From: Caldisericia bacterium | GTDB lineage: Bacteria > Caldisericota > Caldisericia > B22-G15 | Reading direction: 5' to 3' | Length of the DNA: 8,628 bases | Assembly (NCBI GenBank): GCA_021158845.1 | Contig: JAGGSY010000081.1 | Span: 1 to 8,628 of the forward strand | Shown here: positions 1 through 5,733 of the stretch, one piece after another | How positions within the stretch are numbered: position 1 is the first letter of the stretch | How the letters are laid out: each line of letters starts with the position of its first letter | Program-made: the position numbers and the translations under genes | The notes under the pieces: model-generated | The model's input: only the letters and a program-made list of their open reading frames with translations | Database searches by the model: none | What the model was told of the DNA's origin: nothing

Positions 1-1283
1 TAATTAAAGATTATCTATCTACACCCTCTTATGAGACATGGTTTAAGACTACGAAAGCTCTTGAAGAAACAGAGGATAAACTTGTAATTGGTGTAATTTC
101 AGAGTTTGGTAGAGATTGGATAAGGTCAAACTACCTTCCCCTTATAAAAGAGGTCATAAGAGCTGTGGCAGGAAAAGATCTCTCCCTTGAGTTCGTTGTT
201 CTCAAAGAGAAAGGAAAAGAGGAGAAGATAATAAAAGAGGAGATAATAAATAGAAGAAAACTTGGATTAAACGAAAATTACACATTTAATAACTTCGTTG
301 TGGGGGATAGTAATAAACTTGCCCATGCTGCAAGCCTTGCTGTAGCAAAAAACCCTGGACATTCCTACAACCCCCTTTTCATATATGGAGGTGTTGGGCT
401 TGGAAAAACTCATCTTATTCAAGCTATTGGACACTATGTTCTTGATACAAAACCAGCATTAAAGGTGGTTTATGTGACAAGTGAAATATTTACAAATGAG
501 GTTATACGGTCTATTCAAAAGGGTAAAATGAATGACTTTCACAACAAATACAGAAGTGTGGATGTGCTTTTAATTGATGATATTCAGTTTCTCGCTGGGA
601 AAGAGAGGACACAGGAGGAGTTCTTCCACACATTTAATGCCCTCCATAACAACTACAAACAGATAGTTATTACAAGCGATAGGCTTCCAAAAGAGATCCC
701 CACACTTGAGGATAGATTAAGGAGTAGGTTTGAGTGGGGGTTGATGGTGGATATTGCTCCCCCTGATTTTGAAACAAGGGTGGCAATTTTAAAGAAAAAG
801 GCGGAGAAAGAGAAGATAAAGGTGCCTGATGATGTAATCTACTATATTGCGGAGAATATAAAATCAAACATAAGGGAGCTTGAAGGAGCATTAATTAGAC
901 TTCTTGCACATGCCTCTTTAAATAACTCAGAGATAACCCTTGATTTTACAAAAAGGATACTCTCTGGAATATTTGGGAAGATAGAGAAAAAAAAGATTGA
1001 CGCAGAAGAGATTAAAAATGTTGTCTCCTCTTATTTCTCCATATCAGTGGAGGATATAGAGGGTGGAAAGAGATCTCAAGATTATACAATTCCAAGGCAG
1101 ATTGCAATGTACCTTATTAGGGAACTTACAAATCTCTCTCTTCCACAGATTGGAAATTTATTTGGTGGAAGGGACCATACAACAGTTCTTTATTCAATAG
1201 ATAAAATAAAGAGAGAGTTAAAAAAGGATGAGAATTTAAAAGCTGCCGTTGAGGAAATAAGGAGAATGTTGATAGGTGACTAA
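1..1283 (+). CDS. dnaA: Chromosomal replication initiator protein DnaA, 5'-truncated by the window
   Basis: DnaA is the AAA+ initiator that binds DnaA boxes, melts the origin and recruits the replicative helicase. The frame is open from base 3 to TAA 1281-1283 (426 visible residues, numbered from base 3). A GTG at 165 is not the true start: the 54 upstream codons encode a typical domain I (PSYETWF at 8-14, then a hydrophobic strand and FGRDWI). With about 440-450 residues usual, some 10-20 residues and the start codon lie outside the window. Domain II is a short charged linker (about 68-92). Domain III has Walker A GGVGLGKT (129-136), Walker B LLIDD (189-193), an arginine-finger region RLRSRF (238-243) and sensor 2 NIRELEG (289-295). 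Domain IV carries the DNA-binding signature GGRDHTTVL (388-396). An A8 run (987-994) falls between domains III and IV (see findings). dnaN follows after 113 bases. Confidence 0.97.
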   Translation, partial: IKDYLSTPSYETWFKTTKALEETEDKLVIGVISEFGRDWIRSNYLPLIKEVIRAVAGKDLSLEFVVLKEKGKEEKIIKEEIINRRKLGLNENYTFNNFVVGDSNKLAHAASLAVAKNPGHSYNPLFIYGGVGLGKTHLIQAIGHYVLDTKPALKVVYVTSEIFTNEVIRSIQKGKMNDFHNKYRSVDVLLIDDIQFLAGKERTQEEFFHTFNALHNNYKQIVITSDRLPKEIPTLEDRLRSRFEWGLMVDIAPPDFETRVAILKKKAEKEKIKVPDDVIYYIAENIKSNIRELEGALIRLLAHASLNNSEITLDFTKRILSGIFGKIEKKKIDAEEIKNVVSSYFSISVEDIEGGKRSQDYTIPRQIAMYLIRELTNLSLPQIGNLFGGRDHTTVLYSIDKIKRELKKDENLKAAVEEIRRMLIGD

Positions 1284-1382
1284 AAGCTATGTTGATGAAT
1301 GGTTTAATATATATGAGGTTTTCTTTATATTTTAAACTTTTTCAACAGTGCTATTAACTCTACTATTTTTAAAAATTATTAG

Positions 1383-1389
1383 AAGGAGG
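1383..1389 (+). promoter_or_regulatory. Strong Shine-Dalgarno site of dnaN
   Basis: AAGGAGG lies 7 bases before the dnaN ATG at 1397 and is a near-perfect anti-16S match. It fixes the dnaN start. It is one of the strongest ribosome-binding sites in the window, as expected for the first gene of a coupled run. The AT-rich spacer before it (1284-1382) shows only weak promoter-like hexamers, so I call no promoter there. dnaN may be read through from dnaA. Confidence 0.85.
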
Positions 1390-1396
1390 ATTAGAG

Positions 1397-2500
1397 ATGT
1401 TGAAAGTTAATAAAAAGGAATTTGTTGATGGACTATCAGTTGTAGGGAAAGTTGTAAGAACCACTCCAACAATGCCTATTCTCTCCAATGTTAAGATAGA
1501 GGTGAAAGAGGGAAGAGGAAAAATTATTGGAACTGACCTTGAGATAGGAGTTATTTATTATTTTAACTGTGAGGGAGATGATACAGAGTTTCTTGTATCA
1601 GAAAAACTCCTTGAGGATATAGTTAAATCTCTATCTGATGAGACATTTACAATAGATGTGGATGAGGGATTTATTGAGATAAAAACAAAGAGTAATCTAT
1701 ACAAAGTAAGGACAGTAAACGATGAATTTCCTTTTATAAGTATAGAAAATGTGGATAAAAGGTTAGATTTTAAAACTGAAGATATTAAAAAGGGGTTAAA
1801 AAAGGTAAACTTCTCCATTGGTTTACCTGAAAGAACAAGAATAGAGTTTACATCAGCTCTCTTTGAAATAAAGAAAGATATGGTAAAGATTGTTGGAACA
1901 GATGGTAATAGGCTTGCCCTTTATAGAAATGGAGATTTTAAAAGAGATGAGAAAGAGTTTGAGTTTTTGGTTCCAAAACAGAGTATAAATATGCTTATAA
2001 ATATCCTGTCTTTTGAAAAGAAAGACACTATAACCTTCGGATTTTCAGGAAAGAGTTTCTATTATGAAGGGGATAAGATTTACTTTATATCCCGTCTTGG
2101 TCAGGGAAAGTTTCCTGATTATGAGATGGTTCTTCCAAAAGAAAATAGTAATTTTTTAGTCCTTAATAGAGAAGAACTTATAAAAGCACTTTCAAGGATT
2201 AACTTAATAACAAGGGAAGGAACTGGAAAAGTTACATTTGAAAGAGTGGATGATACCCTTAAACTCTATGGTTTTTCCACAGAGGTTGGGGAAGGTGTGG
2301 AAAATATTGATATTGTTGAAGGAAACTTAAAGAATAAAGTCAAGATTTTTCTTGATACAAAGAGAGTTATAGAGGGAATTAAATATATTGATGATGAGAA
2401 AATTAAGATGCTTGTGTTTGATCCAGAAGCCCCAATTACATTTAAAGGTCTTAATGATGAAAACTTCCTTTATATTATAATGCCCTATAGGTCTGAATGA
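1397..2500 (+). CDS. dnaN: DNA polymerase III beta subunit (sliding clamp)
   Basis: This is the ring-shaped processivity clamp. It dimerises around DNA, tethers the replicative polymerase and serves as a docking hub for other replication and repair proteins. The product is 367 residues, the usual length for three repeated clamp domains (about 1-120, 125-245, 250-367). Visible family marks are the N-terminal TTPTMPILSNV (22-32), the hydrophobic-cleft motif VGTDGNRLAL (166-175), the domain 2/3 region LGQGKFPDYE (234-243) and the C-terminal IIMPYR (360-365), which lines the partner-binding cleft. The start is ATG 1397, behind AAGGAGG. The stop TGA (2498-2500) overlaps the recF ATG in an ATGA arrangement, suggesting translational coupling. 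A perfect DnaA-box sequence lies inside the gene at codons 118-121. No truncation or missing motif is seen. Confidence 0.97.
   Translation: MLKVNKKEFVDGLSVVGKVVRTTPTMPILSNVKIEVKEGRGKIIGTDLEIGVIYYFNCEGDDTEFLVSEKLLEDIVKSLSDETFTIDVDEGFIEIKTKSNLYKVRTVNDEFPFISIENVDKRLDFKTEDIKKGLKKVNFSIGLPERTRIEFTSALFEIKKDMVKIVGTDGNRLALYRNGDFKRDEKEFEFLVPKQSINMLINILSFEKKDTITFGFSGKSFYYEGDKIYFISRLGQGKFPDYEMVLPKENSNFLVLNREELIKALSRINLITREGTGKVTFERVDDTLKLYGFSTEVGEGVENIDIVEGNLKNKVKIFLDTKRVIEGIKYIDDEKIKMLVFDPEAPITFKGLNDENFLYIIMPYRSE
1750..1758 (-). promoter_or_regulatory. Perfect consensus DnaA box inside dnaN
   Basis: The + strand reads TGTGGATAA, so the minus strand reads TTATCCACA, the exact high-affinity DnaA box of E. 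coli. It encodes part of the dnaN codons around Asn118-Val-Asp-Lys121. I scanned both strands for TTATNCACA and found no second perfect copy, only 7-of-9 matches, so this is not an origin cluster. It could titrate DnaA or roadblock transcription, or it may be chance. I do not know the box preference of this organism's DnaA. Confidence 0.35.
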
Positions 2501-3570
2501 TTATAAAAAGTATAAAAATTTTAACCTTCAGAAACATAGAGAGTATCTCTGTAAATTTCAACGATAGTATAAATTTGATTATAGGCTCCAATGGGAGTGG
2601 AAAGACAAATTTTCTCAATGCAATATATTATGTCTCCTCTGGAAAAACCATGAACAATCTCAGCGAAAATGATATACCCATGTTTCCAGAAGACTCTTTC
2701 TACCTTTGTGGGGAGTTTGAGGGAAATGATGGAGAGATAAAGATTGAGATAGTATCAAAAAATAAAAGAAAGATAGTCTCAAAAAATGGTGTTCCTCTAT
2801 CAGGTATCAGGGAGATAACAGGTATTGTTCCAATAGTTTTTTTTAATTTTAGAACAAAAGACATTATTCTAAAGGAGCCAGAGCTTAGGAGAGAGTTTAT
2901 GAATAATTTTCTCTCCATAGTGGACAACAAATATAAAGACTTTCTCCTTCAGTATCAGGAGGTCCTTAAGGCAAAAAACAGCATTCTTAAAAAAATAAAG
3001 GAGAAAGACGATTTCTATCTTTCCACACTCCTTTCAACATTAAATGAAAGGATGTATGAAAAGGGAATATATATACAGGAGAAGAGGAGTGAATTTTTAA
3101 CCATGTTGAAGAGGAAGATGGATGAGAGGGGTTTTATGGATGTGTCTATAGATTATCAGCCAAGATTAATTACTCCTCAGGAGCTAAATAAAAAAAGAGA
3201 TGAAGAGATAGAGAGGGGATTTAGTCTTATAGGACCCCATTTAGATGACATATTTTTCAATGTAAAGGGGCTTAGTTTAAAGAATTTCTTCTCCTTGGGC
3301 GAAGTGGAGGAGTTTACATTGAATCTTATCTTCTCTGTGTGGGAGATAATGAGGGAGATAACGGGTGAGGATCCAATAATTTTGTTGGATGATATATTTG
3401 AGACAATGGATGAGGAAAAGATTAAAAAGTTGCCTCATTTGTTGTATAATTTAAAACAGGTGATGATTACATCTTTTGATGAAAGAATTGTTCCAGTGGA
3501 ACTTAGAGAGAGTGGTTCCACTTTTTTAATGAGGAGAGGAAGGCTTGAAGAAGTTAAGGGAAGTACTTGA
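2497..3570 (+). CDS. recF: DNA replication and repair protein RecF (divergent signature motif)
   Basis: RecF is an SMC/ABC-type ATPase that, with RecO and RecR, helps load RecA at gapped or stalled forks. The 357 residues are near the usual 360-370. The order is typical: Walker A GSNGSGKT (30-37), a lid region with EPELRREFMNNFLS (127-140) followed by the conserved LLQYQEVLKAKNSILKK stretch (150-166), helical arm (about 160-215), GPHLDD (246-251), the signature region FSLGEVEE (265-272), Walker B IILLDD (294-299) and ITSFDE (324-329). The ABC signature is unusual: most RecF proteins have S-x-G-Q followed by a basic residue, but here it reads S-L-G-E-V-E-E. The D-loop, usually ELD, is TMD (303-305). 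The start ATG overlaps the dnaN stop and has only a weak SD (AGGT), so coupling to dnaN is likely. A T8 run (2837-2844) does not break the frame. Identity is strong; full ATPase function is an inference. Confidence 0.93.
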   Translation: MIIKSIKILTFRNIESISVNFNDSINLIIGSNGSGKTNFLNAIYYVSSGKTMNNLSENDIPMFPEDSFYLCGEFEGNDGEIKIEIVSKNKRKIVSKNGVPLSGIREITGIVPIVFFNFRTKDIILKEPELRREFMNNFLSIVDNKYKDFLLQYQEVLKAKNSILKKIKEKDDFYLSTLLSTLNERMYEKGIYIQEKRSEFLTMLKRKMDERGFMDVSIDYQPRLITPQELNKKRDEEIERGFSLIGPHLDDIFFNVKGLSLKNFFSLGEVEEFTLNLIFSVWEIMREITGEDPIILLDDIFETMDEEKIKKLPHLLYNLKQVMITSFDERIVPVELRESGSTFLMRRGRLEEVKGST

Positions 3571-3829
3571 CGAGTATCTCTTTGAAAGGGGATACGAGAA
3601 AAACATTAAAAAAAACCTAATTTTTTTATACTGGAAGAAGGTATGTGGAGAGATTATATCCTCCCATGTTACTCCTTTTAAGATAAAAAAGGATGTCTTG
3701 TTTGTACTTGTTGACCATCCATCGTGGGGAGAAAATTTTAAACTCCTCTTTCCTGAGATCAAGAAGAGATTGAACGAAATGGTGGGGGATGAAGTCATAA
3801 GAGAAGTGAAGATTATTTTGAAGAGGTGA
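3545..3829 (+). CDS. dciA: DUF721 / DciA-family protein (probable DnaB helicase loader)
   Basis: The 94 residues match the DUF721 pattern: W30-K-K-V-C-G-E, then a basic patch with TPFKIKKDVLFV (43-54), DHPSW (57-61), L67, P70, KKRLNEMVG (73-81) and a last beta strand ending VKIILKR. In this family DciA acts as the ancestral loader or activator of the replicative helicase DnaB in bacteria lacking DnaC/DnaI. The place between recF and gyrB is the same as in mycobacteria, which supports the call. The start is a TTG: the frame is closed by TGA at 3530-3532, no ATG lies before the conserved core, and GAGGAG (3531-3536) sits 8 bases upstream. The gene therefore begins inside recF, overlapping it by 26 bases. 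The stop TGA 3827-3829 touches the gyrB start region. A8 (3608-3615) and T7 (3621-3627) runs lie early in the gene, but the conserved domain stays in one frame. Family call firm; function inferred. Confidence 0.85.
   Translation: MKKLREVLDEYLFERGYEKNIKKNLIFLYWKKVCGEIISSHVTPFKIKKDVLFVLVDHPSWGENFKLLFPEIKKRLNEMVGDEVIREVKIILKR
3823..3829 (+). promoter_or_regulatory. Shine-Dalgarno site deciding the gyrB start
   Basis: GAGGTGA is a 7-base match to the 16S tail. Its GAGG core ends 5 bases before ATG 3832, so it supports that codon. The in-frame GTG at 3826 lies inside this site and has no good SD of its own, though it would give a 4-base GTGA overlap with the dciA stop. The site also contains that stop codon, so dciA termination and gyrB initiation are physically linked. 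Confidence 0.6.
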
Positions 3830-3831
3830 AT

Positions 3832-5733
3832 ATGAAAGAGAGGAATGAATATACAGCATCTTTTATTAAGGTACTGGAAGGTCTTGAAGGTGTAAGAAAG
3901 AGACCTGCAATGTATATTGGTTCCACTGGAGAGGAGGGGCTTCACCACCTTCTTCTTGAGGTGGTTGATAACTCCATTGATGAGGCAATGGCAGGTTTCT
4001 GTGATAGGATTGTGGTTACTCTTCATAAGGATGGGAGAGTCTCTGTTTTTGATAACGGAAGGGGTATTCCTCCAGATATTCATCCAAAGTATGGTGTATC
4101 AGGAATAGAACTTGCATTAACAAGACTTCATGCAGGTGGAAAGTTTGAGGGTAAAGCCTATCAAGTCTCTGGTGGTCTTCATGGTGTTGGAATCTCTGTT
4201 GTTAATGCCCTTTCAGAGCATCTTGTTGTTGAGGTTTATAGAGATGGAAAGAGATACCATCAGGAGTTTTCAAGGGGTAAACCACTAACAAGACTTCAAG
4301 TTTCAGAGGATGGGGAGGGAAAAAGAGGCACATACATAGAGTTTAAACCTGATTCAGAGATCTTTGAGACTGTGGAGTTTAATCCTGAGAGGATAAAGAG
4401 GAGACTTCTTGAATTATCCTTTCTAAACAAAGGCTTAAGAATAATATTCATTGATGAGATAAATGATAGAAGAGAGGAGTACTTTTTTGAAGGAGGAATA
4501 GTTTCTTATCTAAAGGAGATAGTTAAGGAAAAGGAGCCTCTTTTTGAACCAATATACTTTAAAGAGAATGGTGAGGAGTATTTCTTTGAGTTTGCCTTTG
4601 TATATACAAAATCCCAGAAAGGAGAGAACCTCTCCTTTGTCAACTCCATCAAAACCCTTGAGGGAGGAACCCACCTATCAGGTTTCAAGAGTGGATTAAC
4701 CAAATTTTTGAATGAGGAGTCAAAGAAATTTGGTGTTCTTAAGGAAGGAGAGAGTTTTGTATGGGATGATGTGTCTGATGGACTCTTCTCCATTATAAAC
4801 ATAAGAATAAGGGAGCCTCAATTTGAAGGGCAGACAAAGACAAAGCTTGGCAATACATGGGTAAGGAAAGAAGTTGAAAAGGTGGTACGCCACAACCTTG
4901 TTCTCATCCTTGAAAAGAATCCATCCCTTCTTAAAGAAATCCTTAAGAGGGTGGAGATAGCAAAGAGGGCAAGAGAGGCGGCAAGGAAGGCGAGAGAGGT
5001 TGTAAGGAAAAAGGCACTCTTTGATGAAACCCTCCCGGGGAAGCTGGCAGATTGCTCTGAGAATGATCCAAAGAGAAGTGAACTCTTTATTGTGGAGGGA
5101 GATTCTGCTGGAGGTTCTGCAAAGCAGGGAAGAGATAGAGTTACTCAGGCAATTCTTCCCTTAAGGGGAAAGATACTGAATGCAATGAAATCCTCTGTGG
5201 CTAAATTGGTTGAGAATGATGAAATAAAGAGTATAATTGCCTCTCTTGGCACTGGGATACTGGAGGATTTTGATATTACAAAACTAAGATATGACAAGAT
5301 AATAATTATGACTGATGCAGATGTGGATGGTTCTCACATAAAAACGCTTCTCCTTGCCTTCTTCTGGAAGTATGCAAGGGAACTTATTGAAGAGGGACAC
5401 ATTTATGTGGCACTTCCCCCCCTCTACAGGTTAAAGGTTGGTAGGGAAATTAAGTATCTCTACAGTGATGAAGAGCTATCAAAGGAGATGGAGAAGATAA
5501 GGAGAGAGGGAAAAAAGTTCATGATTACAAGATTCAAGGGACTTGGAGAGATGAACCCCGATGACCTTTTCAACACCACAATGGATCCAAAGAAGAGGAT
5601 CTTAAAGAGAGTGACAATCCTTGACGCCATGAGGGCGGAAGAGATAATAAACATCCTTATGGGGGAGAAGGTTGAACCAAGGAGAAGATTTATTGAAGAT
5701 CACGCACTGGAGGTGAAAGATTTAGATGTCTAA
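3832..5733 (+). CDS. gyrB: DNA gyrase subunit B
   Basis: GyrB is the ATPase half of gyrase (GyrA2GyrB2), which introduces negative supercoils and relieves positive ones ahead of forks. The product is 633 residues, normal for a GyrB without the long insert found in enterobacteria. The GHKL ATPase shows EVVDNSID (43-50, with Glu43 and Asn47), DNGRGIP (74-80) and GGLHGVG (114-120). The transducer has the QTK loop Q334-T-K336. The TOPRIM domain has VEGDSAGGSAKQGRDR (421-436, Glu422), PLRGKILN (443-450) and the metal-binding TDADVDG (494-500). The C-terminal RFKGLGEMNP (567-576) and IEDHA (621-625) contact GyrA. ATG 3832 is chosen for its SD; GTG 3826 would add two residues. The stop overlaps gyrA by 8 bases. 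ParE is the main alternative, but direct coupling to a gyrA with an intact GyrA box makes gyrase the better call. Confidence 0.96.
   Translation: MKERNEYTASFIKVLEGLEGVRKRPAMYIGSTGEEGLHHLLLEVVDNSIDEAMAGFCDRIVVTLHKDGRVSVFDNGRGIPPDIHPKYGVSGIELALTRLHAGGKFEGKAYQVSGGLHGVGISVVNALSEHLVVEVYRDGKRYHQEFSRGKPLTRLQVSEDGEGKRGTYIEFKPDSEIFETVEFNPERIKRRLLELSFLNKGLRIIFIDEINDRREEYFFEGGIVSYLKEIVKEKEPLFEPIYFKENGEEYFFEFAFVYTKSQKGENLSFVNSIKTLEGGTHLSGFKSGLTKFLNEESKKFGVLKEGESFVWDDVSDGLFSIINIRIREPQFEGQTKTKLGNTWVRKEVEKVVRHNLVLILEKNPSLLKEILKRVEIAKRAREAARKAREVVRKKALFDETLPGKLADCSENDPKRSELFIVEGDSAGGSAKQGRDRVTQAILPLRGKILNAMKSSVAKLVENDEIKSIIASLGTGILEDFDITKLRYDKIIIMTDADVDGSHIKTLLLAFFWKYARELIEEGHIYVALPPLYRLKVGREIKYLYSDEELSKEMEKIRREGKKFMITRFKGLGEMNPDDLFNTTMDPKKRILKRVTILDAMRAEEIINILMGEKVEPRRRFIEDHALEVKDLDV
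5709..5716 (+). promoter_or_regulatory. Near-perfect Shine-Dalgarno site of gyrA inside gyrB
   Basis: GGAGGTGA is a full 8-base match to the 16S tail. It lies within the last codons of gyrB, and its GGAGG core ends 12 bases before the gyrA ATG at 5726. It supports this start, which overlaps the gyrB stop (5731-5733), and suggests balanced production of the two gyrase subunits. Confidence 0.75.

Noticed and set aside
165..167. GTG as the dnaA start
   Set aside because: The frame is open upstream to base 3 and encodes a clear DnaA domain I (PSYETWF, FGRDWI), so the true start is outside the window.
1284..1396. oriC between dnaA and dnaN
   Set aside because: The spacer is AT-rich but only 113 bases long, and no TTATNCACA box occurs in it; the single perfect box is inside dnaN.
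3526..4083. Minus-strand open frame of about 185 codons across dciA and gyrB
   Set aside because: It overlaps two convincing genes with recognised domains and shows no motif of its own; it arises from purine-rich coding DNA read in reverse.
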